DNA of 64,000 nt from Candidatus Babeliaceae bacterium. Its GTDB lineage: Bacteria; Babelota; Babeliae; Babelales; Babelaceae. Made by a program: the position numbers and the translations under genes. This document shows positions 50,916 to 60,383 of this stretch, piece after piece. The notes beneath the pieces are model-generated. The model did no database searches, was not told the origin of the DNA, and saw nothing but the letters and a program-made list of their open reading frames with translations. The stretch lies in the NCBI GenBank assembly GCA_016933915.1, contig JAFFZZ010000055.1, positions 124,001 through 188,000 on the forward strand, in the 5' to 3' direction. Every line of letters begins with the position of its first letter. The first letter of the stretch is position 1.

Positions 50916-52700
50916 ATGTCAATTTTTACTTTTTTAGCACTTGGGTTTTGTTTGGGTCTGGTTGCGATGGACGATGAGTGGAGCAAAAAAGTATTTAATT
51001 TTACCAAAGAGGGGTGGGGGCAGGTAAAAAATGGTGTAGAGGTTGATGATGATCCATATGATCCATTCAAACTGTCTCCTTTAATTACCAATTCTGAAGT
51101 AGATAATCCATCACATTGGATTGATTTGTTGATTGACACATTTGAATCTCTAAAACAGAATCCGTCTTATTTTTCCGATGAAGGTTGTCTCGCCGTTGTT
51201 AAATGTTTGCAAGAAGATGAATGGTTACTTAATGTTTCGGGAGAACGGTGGTTTTATACATTATTTACCTATGCTCTTTCTAAAGGTTATGAAAAAACTG
51301 TTGATTGGTTTTTGGAACAGTGGAAGAGAAACCGTGAAAAGTCGCGATATGTAAATTTGGCCACCCCTCACCTGGTCGGAGGTGTAAGGTTTTACTGTTC
51401 TCCGCTTGATATCGCGGTAATTTGCGGTAAAGATTTTTTTGTTAGAAGGATAATTGAAGTATTAGGGGTGGAGGCTTTTAAGAGAGAGTCATCTCTTTTC
51501 TTAAAAGAAGAGCATACCGAAGGAGTTGAGTCGCCAACCGCTCTTCAGTGGCTGATCTATAGGGCTGCACAGAAGTGGCGTGATGTGCCAGTTGAGCAAC
51601 GAACGTTCACGTTTTTATCTTCCCTTGTCAACAATAATGAATGTCCTTGTGGGAATTTCTCTGACGAACAGAATGCATATGCTGAGGTGAGTGCTTTGGT
51701 ACGTTATGTGATTGAAAAACTTAAAAACAGTAGTTTTGGCCTCGACCAGGACCGTTCGGTGGATTTGCTTAGTTGGAGTTCTTCTCTTACTCTTGCCGCC
51801 AAAGAATCTCTTCCTGATATTATGTTTACCCTTCTTGTCGAAGGTGCATCTCCCGTTGATTGTGCTGGACGGTCATTTCTTTCATTTTTGTCAGACTCTA
51901 ACAGAACAGTTTTCTTAGATTTTGCAATGCAACAAAACAAAGGGGCCAATGTTTATTGGCCGGTATATGAGGCCTTGGTGGCATTAGGAAACGAGGAGTT
52001 TCTGATCAAATTTCTTCGCAAAAATCCTCCATCTATACTTGGCAAAAGGGATACGTTGATTATTGAAGATCTTAAAGGGGGTGCCGGTACAGTGATTGCG
52101 CGGTTGCTCGGATATTCGGCTATTAATGTGAATTTTGATGAGGGAAACGCCGAAACGATAAAAATTCGGAATTTTTATAAGGAATTTTTTGCAAAACATC
52201 GCATTTTCGGTAATAAGATGGGTAATTACTTTAAAGACAAAATTCAATGTGGGCATGATTTGCCAGAACTTTTTTCTCTGGTGATTAATCAAGTTTCATT
52301 TGGGAAAAACAGGAAGTTGTTTGATGAATTGCATGAAACCATGAGAGTGTGTTGCGTTGATAAGCAGATTAATGTGAAGTTGCGAGAGATGTTCCCTATT
52401 ATCGGAGCATCGCACGAGGAACTGATAAAAAGTGTGGAGACGAGAGGTTCTTTTGCGAAAGTCTTATTTGGGATTATGAAGCAGAAGTCGATTGAGGAAG
52501 GGTATACTCAAGCATTACTCAAACGACTTATAAAGCGGGAGTTTTTGCCACCGCAAGAACTGGATGTTGTGACGAAGAAATTAAGTAGGCCCCAAAATAC
52601 AGTTGAATTTTTTGAGAAAAGGTTTACGCATAGCGAAAATAATAAGAAACGTAAGAGCGGATGTACTGATCGGTTACCGAGCAAAAAAACAAAAGAGTGA
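50916..52700 (+). CDS. Large secreted protein, ankyrin-like
   Basis: Signal-like MSIFTFLALGFCLGLVAMD; CSPLDIAVICGKDFFVRRIIEVLGVEAF and similar helical-pair segments. Confidence 0.55.
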   Translation: MSIFTFLALGFCLGLVAMDDEWSKKVFNFTKEGWGQVKNGVEVDDDPYDPFKLSPLITNSEVDNPSHWIDLLIDTFESLKQNPSYFSDEGCLAVVKCLQEDEWLLNVSGERWFYTLFTYALSKGYEKTVDWFLEQWKRNREKSRYVNLATPHLVGGVRFYCSPLDIAVICGKDFFVRRIIEVLGVEAFKRESSLFLKEEHTEGVESPTALQWLIYRAAQKWRDVPVEQRTFTFLSSLVNNNECPCGNFSDEQNAYAEVSALVRYVIEKLKNSSFGLDQDRSVDLLSWSSSLTLAAKESLPDIMFTLLVEGASPVDCAGRSFLSFLSDSNRTVFLDFAMQQNKGANVYWPVYEALVALGNEEFLIKFLRKNPPSILGKRDTLIIEDLKGGAGTVIARLLGYSAINVNFDEGNAETIKIRNFYKEFFAKHRIFGNKMGNYFKDKIQCGHDLPELFSLVINQVSFGKNRKLFDELHETMRVCCVDKQINVKLREMFPIIGASHEELIKSVETRGSFAKVLFGIMKQKSIEEGYTQALLKRLIKREFLPPQELDVVTKKLSRPQNTVEFFEKRFTHSENNKKRKSGCTDRLPSKKTKE

Positions 52701-52773
52701 TTCTTAAAAAAAAGAGTTGGGTATAGGTATACTATAAAATAGGGACTGATACAGCTTAAAAAGGAGAGGATCT

Positions 52774-53982
52774 GTGAAACGACAGTTTAGGGACGATTTC
52801 CCGCTATTAAAAGAGCATAGTTCGCTTGCGTATTGTGATAATGCCGCAACGGCTCAGAAGCCACAGTATGTTATTGATTGTGTAGATCAATTTTGTCGCA
52901 AAGAGAATGCGCCAGTTCACCGTGGTATTTATACTTTAGCTGAGACGGCGACAGTATTGTATGAGCGCGCTCGTGAAAACGTAAGAGCCTTTTTAAATGC
53001 CGAAGATATTTCTGAAATTGTTTTTACTCATGGGGCAACCGAAAGCCTAAACACAATTGCTGCGGGTTGGGCTCGATACAATTTGAAGGCCGGTGATGAG
53101 GTTGTGGTTACCGAAATGGAACATCATGCGAATCTTGTTCCTTGGCAGCGTTTAGAGAAAGAGATAGGGGTTGTCCTCAAATTTATTCCGATTACTGAGG
53201 AGGGTGACCTTGATTATGCAGCAGTTGATACCGTTATTACTCCTCGTACCAAGGTAGTTTCGGTTACTGGTGGCTCGAATGTAATTGGTATTGATATTCA
53301 TCTTGACCGCATTGCAAAGCGAGCGCACGAAGTAGGAGCAGTATTTATTGTTGATGCCGCACAATCTGCACCCCGTTCTCGTATAGATGTGCGCGCGATT
53401 GGGTGTGACTGTCTTGTAATAGCGCCGCATAAACTGATGGCACCAACTGGCGTAGGTGCTTTCTATGTAAATAAAAAGTTGCACGAAACCTTTGAGCCTC
53501 TTATGGTTGGTGGGAGTATGGTGCTCTCCGTTGATTGGCACGACAGTATCTGGCGACCTGTGCCGCAGCGCCTTGAAGCAGGAACTCCTGCAATAGCTCA
53601 GGTTGTTGGGCTTGGAGCTGCCATTGAATATATTAATCAGAATGTTGATTTTGATTGGGTAGCTGAATTTGAAGCTGAACTCTGTCGACGTGTTGTTGAT
53701 GGACTTTTGCCTCTTAATCAGGTGCGTATTTTAGGTCCAATTGAAAAACTGCGGTCAGAAGGTCATCTGGTTAGTTTTTCGGTAGAAGGTATGCATTCTC
53801 ATGATGTAGCGGCATTTCTTGATTCTCGTGGCATTGCTGTGCGCGCAGGACATCATTGTGCACAACCATTGCATAATAAGTTAGGTGTGCCCAATTCGGT
53901 GCGAGCAAGCTTCTATATCTATAATAGTATTGAGGATGCTGAACGGTTGGTTAAAGCGATGCAAGAATTGCTGGGGGTATAA
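52774..53982 (+). CDS. sufS: Cysteine desulfurase, SufS type (GTG start)
   Basis: YCDNAATAQKP, THGATESLNTIA, EMEHHANLVPWQ, VDAAQSAPRSRIDV, RAGHHCAQPLHNKLGVPNSVRASFYIYNS. Confidence 0.93.
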   Translation: MKRQFRDDFPLLKEHSSLAYCDNAATAQKPQYVIDCVDQFCRKENAPVHRGIYTLAETATVLYERARENVRAFLNAEDISEIVFTHGATESLNTIAAGWARYNLKAGDEVVVTEMEHHANLVPWQRLEKEIGVVLKFIPITEEGDLDYAAVDTVITPRTKVVSVTGGSNVIGIDIHLDRIAKRAHEVGAVFIVDAAQSAPRSRIDVRAIGCDCLVIAPHKLMAPTGVGAFYVNKKLHETFEPLMVGGSMVLSVDWHDSIWRPVPQRLEAGTPAIAQVVGLGAAIEYINQNVDFDWVAEFEAELCRRVVDGLLPLNQVRILGPIEKLRSEGHLVSFSVEGMHSHDVAAFLDSRGIAVRAGHHCAQPLHNKLGVPNSVRASFYIYNSIEDAERLVKAMQELLGV

Positions 53983-53984
53983 TT

Positions 53985-54605
53985 ATGGTATTCCAGCCAT
54001 TGCCCTATGCGTTTGATGCTCTTGAGCCACAGATGGACGCGCGTACGGTTGAGATCCATTACACTAAGCATCATCGAGGATATTTTGACAAATTAGAGGC
54101 ATCCCTGAAAGGGTACCCGGAATATTGGAAAAGACCTCTTATTGATCTTTTGACTAACCTTAACGATATTCCTGAGACAGTGCGGATGAGCGTAAGGAAT
54201 AATGGTGGTGGGCTTTGGGTTCATGATTTCTTTTGGCGGAGTATGGCGCCTGGTGGCTTAAGTTTAAATAAGAGGAATGCATTTGCCGCAGCACTTGTTC
54301 GTGATTTTGGATCAATTGAAAAATTTGAAAAGGATTTCAAAGCGGCGGCAGCATCTTTTTTTGGGTCCGGATGGACATGGTTGGTGCGGGATACCGCAGG
54401 CAAACTGTGGATTCTTTCAACGCCGGGACATGACCTGCCTACAGCTGCGAAATATGTTCCTTTACTAGTGGTTGATGTGTGGGAGCATGCCTATTACCTT
54501 AAATATCAAAATCGTCGCGCCGAATTTCTTGATAATTGGTGGCAATTGATTGATTGGCAGAAGGTTGAGAAACGGTTTTTGGCGGAGAGCTGGCGTGAAG
54601 ATTAG
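53985..54605 (+). CDS. Superoxide dismutase, Fe/Mn family
   Basis: LPYAFDALEPQMDARTVEIHYTKHHRGYFDKL, FGSGWTWLV, VDVWEHAYYLKYQNRRAEFLDNWWQLIDW. Confidence 0.92.
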   Translation: MVFQPLPYAFDALEPQMDARTVEIHYTKHHRGYFDKLEASLKGYPEYWKRPLIDLLTNLNDIPETVRMSVRNNGGGLWVHDFFWRSMAPGGLSLNKRNAFAAALVRDFGSIEKFEKDFKAAAASFFGSGWTWLVRDTAGKLWILSTPGHDLPTAAKYVPLLVVDVWEHAYYLKYQNRRAEFLDNWWQLIDWQKVEKRFLAESWRED

Positions 54606-54870
54606 GTTGTCATTCTTTTTGAGCGTCCTGTTTATTGCCATTTTTATGGTCTGGTATCTGTGGGGTGAAACAGGGTTACGTGCGTTTTGGCAAGCGCGGA
54701 ATGAGTATGAGAAATTATCGACAGTTGTGAACAAAGAGCGCCATGAGATTGCTCGTCTGGAGCGCGACATAGAGGCGTGGCAGCGCGATCTTTTTTATGT
54801 TGAGCGGCAAGCGCGAGAACATCTTGCTATGGGACGATCTGGAGAAAAAATTGTGGTGACTGGCGGTTAA
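54595..54870 (+). CDS. FtsB/DivIC-like septum formation initiator (GTG start)
   Basis: Single N-terminal TM then coiled coil; overlaps sod stop by 11 nt. Confidence 0.65.
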   Translation: MKIRLSFFLSVLFIAIFMVWYLWGETGLRAFWQARNEYEKLSTVVNKERHEIARLERDIEAWQRDLFYVERQAREHLAMGRSGEKIVVTGG

Positions 54871-54873
54871 GTG

Positions 54874-55266
54874 TCACGTAAGCCATTCGTAAATGTTACG
54901 TTTTAGTTGTGTTTTGAGTTGAGCAATAGCCGCCTCTGGTGTTCCATGCTTTCGATGAAATTCAACCATTTGGTCTATTGTGTTGATTATACGAGAAGCA
55001 GACGTTGCTAATAGATGCGTGTACTCCTCTCGGTTGCCGCCTCTGTATTTCTCTCGAAGTGAACGGTTGCAGAGATTGCAATGTTTACTGAGTTGATGTC
55101 GGTAGCATGCAGTGAGAGCGCGCCATTCACGTTGTGCTGCGGCCGGTAGATGAGCCACCTGCTTTCGGTCGATAATTTCATTCTGTTCGAGAGTGAGGAC
55201 TGATTTTGCATAGGTAATATTTAATGTGATGGTGGTAAGCATTGCAAAATAGAAAAGCCTTTTCAT
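54874..55266 (-). CDS. Small secreted hypothetical protein
   Basis: MKRLFYFAMLTTITLNITYAKS signal peptide; HCNLCNRS motif. Confidence 0.55.
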   Translation of the reverse strand: MKRLFYFAMLTTITLNITYAKSVLTLEQNEIIDRKQVAHLPAAAQREWRALTACYRHQLSKHCNLCNRSLREKYRGGNREEYTHLLATSASRIINTIDQMVEFHRKHGTPEAAIAQLKTQLKRNIYEWLT

Positions 55267-55329
55267 AACACTCCTTTTGAATATGTCAGATCTTTTTTCT
55301 AGATCAAGCGTAGCATGTTCGAGGTAGAA

Positions 55330-56604
55330 TCATGAAGGACTTGAAGAACGAGCTCGGGCGATACGATGATAGCTGATTGCCTGGTAATGAGTTTGGTTTC
55401 TGAGGCTAATGAGGAGTTTGCCGAGCGGGGTAGCAACATCGAGTTTGATACCGTCAGGGTGTTCTGCTGTTATTAGAGTTTCTTCCCGTTTGGCGAGACT
55501 GATGCATGGGGTGGGTGCGACAAGAGATTCGACCGCGTTGCGTTGTCCTTTACCACCATCGATTAGTATGATATCAGGGTGGTCTCCTTCACGATATCTT
55601 CGTGAGACTATCTCCTGTAAAGCTGCGTAATCGTCTTGTCGGTTGAGTGTTTTAATTCTGAATCTTCGGTATTTATCTGGAGCTGGTACACCATTTACAA
55701 AACGGACACAGGCACCAACGAGAGCATGACTCTGAAAGTGCGAGACGTCAAAGCAGTCAATAGATTGAGGAAGAGTTTTGAGGTGAAGAAGTTTTTTTAG
55801 TTCATTTGCCGCCTCTTCATATTCTTTGCGATTAGGAAGTGTGGGGCTGAGAACGGCTTGAGTAAAGCGAGCATAGCGTGCGGTCGAAAAGCCACTTTCG
55901 AGGGTGGTGAAGAGGAATTCTGTTTGCTGTAATAATTCATGAAGATGTTGTGACTGTTCAAAATCAAGGCGTGCGTTAGCGGCGGAGATCTCTTTTTCAA
56001 CCTCTTTAACAAATGTTTTTCGATCTCCCTGAAGCAGCGCTTGGGCAAGCGAGAGATGACGTTCATATACCTCGCGATTAAAATCGGGACGGCAGGTGCC
56101 AGCACAGCGGCCAAGGTGATAATCGAGACATCCTTGTGCAACCTGCTTGCCACAGAGAAGAAGGTGAAAAGTACGGATAAGATGTTCGTACAGAACTCGA
56201 ACCTCGCGTTTGTGAGTAAAGGGCCCAAATATAATTCCCGTTTTTGGCTTTTGACGCATAATGATTAGTTCAGGTAATTTTTTTGGATCTTTTGGTTTGG
56301 TAAAGACAAGATAGAGAAATGGTTGGCCGCTTTTGAGTAGAACATTTAGTGGCGGCTGATAGATTTTGATAAGGTGTGCTTCGAGAAGAAGCGCTTCAAT
56401 TTCATTTCTCGTCGGAATGTAACCAATGGAGTCATGTGCCGCAATAAGTTGCGCAGTCTTTTCATCTCCGGTTTTTTGAAAATAACTGCGGATACGATTA
56501 TGAAGATTTTTTGCTTTTCCGATGTACAAAATAGTTCCATCAGCAGCTTTAAAAACATAAACGCCAGGAATCGGAGGAAATGATGAGGGTTCTACATTTT
56601 TCAT
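55330..56604 (-). CDS. uvrC: UvrC-like excinuclease subunit, short form
   Basis: GIY-YIG PGVYVFKAADGTILYIGKAKNLHNRIRSYF; QGDRKTFVKEVEKEI; SIDCFDVSHFQSHALVGACVRFVNG...DIILIDGGKGQRNA. Confidence 0.9.
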   Translation of the reverse strand: MKNVEPSSFPPIPGVYVFKAADGTILYIGKAKNLHNRIRSYFQKTGDEKTAQLIAAHDSIGYIPTRNEIEALLLEAHLIKIYQPPLNVLLKSGQPFLYLVFTKPKDPKKLPELIIMRQKPKTGIIFGPFTHKREVRVLYEHLIRTFHLLLCGKQVAQGCLDYHLGRCAGTCRPDFNREVYERHLSLAQALLQGDRKTFVKEVEKEISAANARLDFEQSQHLHELLQQTEFLFTTLESGFSTARYARFTQAVLSPTLPNRKEYEEAANELKKLLHLKTLPQSIDCFDVSHFQSHALVGACVRFVNGVPAPDKYRRFRIKTLNRQDDYAALQEIVSRRYREGDHPDIILIDGGKGQRNAVESLVAPTPCISLAKREETLITAEHPDGIKLDVATPLGKLLISLRNQTHYQAISYHRIARARSSSPS

Positions 56605-56728
56605 GGTATTTGTAACTCTGTTACCGATTGAATTACACGATTGCAGCTTACCACGACTACTGAGCATTCGACAATTATCTACAACTGGAAGCGACAGAGG
56701 GCGAGTCTTACAAAAAAGATTTACCGTA

Positions 56729-57970
56729 TTATTTTTTCATAACTTTTTTAACAAGACCAATTATTGTTTGCATCGTTCGACAGCTTCCTCCGAGACTTGT
56801 TCCAAGAATGTTTCCGGTAAAAAAGGCTGTTCGCCAAGCCGCGCTTATTGAACGATTTTGTGTAAGTTCTTGCGAAAGACCAAGGTGCAATAGGTCGACA
56901 ATTATATTGTCGATGTGACTTCCTGAGAAAAGATAAACAGAGCCGAAGTGTAGTGCGTGTATGCTTTGTTCCCAGTTTTGGAAAAGCAAGAGGGATATAA
57001 TTGCTGTTGCGCCAGATATTGGAAAACTGGAGGCGAAGCGCTTCCACAGTGGTATTTGCCAAGGGGTGTATTTTTGTAATTTTGTGCTTGCTAAGAGTGG
57101 CATGTAGAGTCCCATGAAAAATGAGATTACGCAACCTGGTGAATATGGGAATTCGGGATGCCATTGAACGTGAGTTTGTTGCCGTTGATTTTCTCTTTCA
57201 CCAATTTCGTAACTATTTTCTTGATGCCTCTGTTCTTCTTCCCTGGAATCTAGATTGGGTTGATGGTTGTCGTTTTCATCCATTTCTTCTATAGAGGGAG
57301 CAGAGGGATGGATATCGTCTTGTTGATTAATGTCTGAACTGCTTCCAGAAAAGGTTAATGGACGAGGTGGTGGTCCTTCTTCCTCATCCTCGCTTTCATC
57401 AAAAAAAGAGAGGAATTGCCTTCCTTCTTCTTCCTCACATTTTTTACAGAGCGATGCATTTCCGTATTTGTGTAAATGGTACTTGATCGTCAATTTTTTA
57501 CATTTATCGCATTTGCTCAGTTCGACGAGGTGTTCCTTGTTTAGAAAGTCGACACTAAATTTCTTGCGACAAAGTGGGCATTCTGGATATTTTTTACTAT
57601 CCACATTGTATTTGACTGCTTCTTTAAGGCATTCGGCACAAAAGTTTTGTTTACACGGTGTTGTGATTTTGTTCGTGCACGGGTATTGACATATGGGACA
57701 TACGGGAGCGATTGTTTTTTGAACAAATTCATCGCTGAATTTTTCTTTACATTGGGGGCATTTCGGCGGTTTGCTGATATTATGAGCTTTTGAAATTTCT
57801 CCTGCAAGACATTCTTTACAAAAAGAGAGTTTGCAACAAGGAGTAATTATTTTCTCAAATTTTTCTTTACAGACATTGCAGATAGGGACTTGTTTTTCAC
57901 TTCCAGAAAGATGAATAGGAAGAGCAACAAGGATGACCACTATAAACACAGAAAAAAAGACAGAACGCAT
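56729..57970 (-). CDS. Secreted tandem RING-finger-like protein with C-terminal hydrophobic segments
   Basis: Signal MRSVFFSVFIVVILVALPIHLSGSE; CNVC...TPCCKLSFCKEC...CPQC and CPIC...TPCKQNFCAEC...CPLC; acidic linker; hydrophobic C-terminus. Confidence 0.75.
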   Translation of the reverse strand: MRSVFFSVFIVVILVALPIHLSGSEKQVPICNVCKEKFEKIITPCCKLSFCKECLAGEISKAHNISKPPKCPQCKEKFSDEFVQKTIAPVCPICQYPCTNKITTPCKQNFCAECLKEAVKYNVDSKKYPECPLCRKKFSVDFLNKEHLVELSKCDKCKKLTIKYHLHKYGNASLCKKCEEEEGRQFLSFFDESEDEEEGPPPRPLTFSGSSSDINQQDDIHPSAPSIEEMDENDNHQPNLDSREEEQRHQENSYEIGERENQRQQTHVQWHPEFPYSPGCVISFFMGLYMPLLASTKLQKYTPWQIPLWKRFASSFPISGATAIISLLLFQNWEQSIHALHFGSVYLFSGSHIDNIIVDLLHLGLSQELTQNRSISAAWRTAFFTGNILGTSLGGSCRTMQTIIGLVKKVMKK

Positions 57971-58022
57971 TTTGCCCCTTCCGCCTTCCAAAATTACTTT
58001 TTTAAGTTTTCAACTATAAAAT

Positions 58023-58052
58023 ATATAATATCATGATTGATGTTTTTGTCAA
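58023..58052 (-). promoter_or_regulatory. Putative promoter for the RING-like gene
   Basis: Reverse strand TTGACA followed after 17-18 nt by ATTATATA. Confidence 0.5.
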
Positions 58053-58143
58053 GTTGTTTTTCGCATTTACGTATGGTCAATAAGTCGGTATTTTGAATGG
58101 GTAGATGCGTGAATTGTGAAAATTCAGAGGAAGTAAAAAAGGT

Positions 58144-59334
58144 ATGGAAAAAAAACAGTATTTTTTGTTGGTACTTGGGTTTCTTTGTCTCGGGTGGGGT
58201 GGGGTGCGTGTCGCGCATTATTTCCTCGATAAAACACCCCCGACTATTGAATTAAGAGGGATGGAGATTAATGGGGTTTATGCCGGTGATATTGCGTGCA
58301 CCTTGACAGGGTATGACGGCTACAAGATTGATTCAGTTTCATTGCTGCTTGATGGTGAGCCTCTTGTTGAGGAGTATGCTGTATGTCGCAAACAGTTTGC
58401 CTATCCATTTGTTTTGAGTACTGATGCCTTTGCTGATGGTGAACATACGCTTAAAGTAATCGTTGTTGATGGTTCCTATCGACGTAATGAATCGGTGTTA
58501 GAAATTCCCTTTTTTGTGGATAATGTGCCGCTCAATCTGGCATGGGTAACGCGAGAAAAGGTCTTTCGGGTTTTTCAAGGAAAGACGCTTCATGTCCAGT
58601 TTCAGGCGAGCAAACCATTGGGCGAGGCAACCGCAGAGTTTCTTAATGGGCGTTACCCTTGTTTCCAAGAGCGAGAAGATGCCTGCATTTATGAGGCATT
58701 TATTCCCGTCAAAAGCGATGAACGCCCCAGTGAATATCCTTTGTCGATTCGTGCTATTGATCGGGTTGGCGTGAAAGGAGTTTTGGAAGGGCGTGTTCAA
58801 GTTGTGTCATTCCCCTTTAAAAGTAAAAAATGTGAATTAGGACGTTCGCTTACTGCGGCTGAGCGCGGGGCTCTCGAACCAGAACTTGCACAGGATTTGC
58901 AAATTGTTTTTGCACAGTCACATAGGGTGAAAAGATGGAAAGGATTATTTGAGTCTCCATGTCACGTAAATGAGCAGGAGTTGTTGTTTGGAACGGCCTG
59001 CTTTTCTCCAGAGAAAGGATACGGGCGCGCCGAATTGGTTGATTTAATTGGAGATTCTAATGGGGCCGTTTGGGCATCACAGGATGGTGTTATTGCCCTT
59101 AAAAAGACGTATCCAAAGAGTGGCAATATAATTGCCATTGATCATGGTTTCGGTATTGTTTCTTTATATCTTAACCTGGGCAGTTTCAGCTCGTGTACCG
59201 AAGGTGATTCTGTTACCAAAGGAACTGTGATTGGACGCTTGCAAAAGATTGCAGGTAGACCACAGTTTTCTTGGGGGATACGAGTGAATGATATTGCTGT
59301 AGATCCAGTTCAATGGACACATCAGGGGTTTTGA
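58144..59334 (+). CDS. Degenerate M23/LytM-domain envelope protein
   Basis: N-terminal TM, Ig-like middle region, C-terminal NIIAIDHGFGIVSLYLNLGSFSSCTEGDSVTKGTVIGRLQ...WGIRVNDIAVDPVQW; catalytic HxH absent. Confidence 0.65.
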   Translation: MEKKQYFLLVLGFLCLGWGGVRVAHYFLDKTPPTIELRGMEINGVYAGDIACTLTGYDGYKIDSVSLLLDGEPLVEEYAVCRKQFAYPFVLSTDAFADGEHTLKVIVVDGSYRRNESVLEIPFFVDNVPLNLAWVTREKVFRVFQGKTLHVQFQASKPLGEATAEFLNGRYPCFQEREDACIYEAFIPVKSDERPSEYPLSIRAIDRVGVKGVLEGRVQVVSFPFKSKKCELGRSLTAAERGALEPELAQDLQIVFAQSHRVKRWKGLFESPCHVNEQELLFGTACFSPEKGYGRAELVDLIGDSNGAVWASQDGVIALKKTYPKSGNIIAIDHGFGIVSLYLNLGSFSSCTEGDSVTKGTVIGRLQKIAGRPQFSWGIRVNDIAVDPVQWTHQGF

Positions 59335-59516
59335 GTAGTAAAAAAAAGAAAAAAGCCCTCCAACTTTTGGGAAAAAGTTGAAGGGTTAGGGGGGTGAACA
59401 ATACAAAGTATTGTTCGTTTAGGGACATTTTAAATCGAGTATCGAAGAGAAATCTAACACCCTGGTAATAGCATGTCAAGGTACTGCGGTTGAATTGCGC
59501 GTGATTACATCGACCA

Positions 59517-60281
59517 TCACTGCAAATGCCACTTTTCTCGCAATTTTTTTACGGATCCATCTGCAATGAGTTCATTAATAATGCGATTAACGTCTTTAAC
59601 AAGATTTGGATAGCGTGGCGAGATAGCAAGTGCGATATTTTCATCTACGTCATTGATAATAAAAAATGAGAATGCAGTGTTGCCAAACTGGTCCAGAAGC
59701 GGTTTTAACGTTGAAAGCGTGGTGATAAATAAATCACCTTTTTTTGAGATTAGTTTCTTCGCAGCTTCGGTGATTGTTGGTATCCGTTCAAGAGTGATGT
59801 TAGGGATTTGCATAAAGTAATTTTCAGCGGTGTAACCGGGATTAACAATTATTGTTTTTCCTGAGAGATCTTTTACGGAGTTTATGCGAGGGCTATCTGT
59901 GCGGTATACGACTACAAGCGGATCTTTGGTAATGTATGGTTGCGTGAAAGTAACAAGTGTTTCTCGTTGTGGCGTTGAAGATATTCCGGCGGCGATAAGT
60001 TGAATCCCTCCTTCTTGTGCTTGCGTGATAAGAAGCTGAAATGGCATCTCTTTAAATTCTATTTCTTTGCCCAATTGTTTTGCTACTTCGCGAGCTAAAT
60101 CGATGTCGAAGCCAACGATTTCATTTCCTTTTTTGAAGGTGAATGGCGCATAATCTGGAGTAGTACCGACGATAAGTTTCGGAGGGGTTGGCAGGCCGGG
60201 TGCTCGATACCAGTTTCGTAACCAAAACATTACCGTAACTACAGCGACAATGGTGATGATTGTCCAAAAGCGGTTTTTCAT
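59517..60281 (-). CDS. Amino-acid-type ABC transporter substrate-binding protein, N-terminally anchored
   Basis: LIVGTTPDYAPFTFKKGNEIVGFDIDLAREVAKQLGKEIEFKEMPF...LIAAGISSTPQRE. Confidence 0.88.
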   Translation of the reverse strand: MKNRFWTIITIVAVVTVMFWLRNWYRAPGLPTPPKLIVGTTPDYAPFTFKKGNEIVGFDIDLAREVAKQLGKEIEFKEMPFQLLITQAQEGGIQLIAAGISSTPQRETLVTFTQPYITKDPLVVVYRTDSPRINSVKDLSGKTIIVNPGYTAENYFMQIPNITLERIPTITEAAKKLISKKGDLFITTLSTLKPLLDQFGNTAFSFFIINDVDENIALAISPRYPNLVKDVNRIINELIADGSVKKLREKWHLQ

Positions 60282-60383
60282 TTTCTACGTCTCCTTTTGA
60301 TAAAAAATAGGAACTGGTTGCCTTAGCATATCACGACTCTTATACTTTAACTTTGCACTTCTTGAGATAGGGAGATATCCGTT

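Noticed and set aside
55267-55330. Frameshifted HhH domain of UvrC
   Set aside because: The about 60 nt downstream of the stop show no HhH-like sequence and the next gene begins, so a natural short form is more likely.
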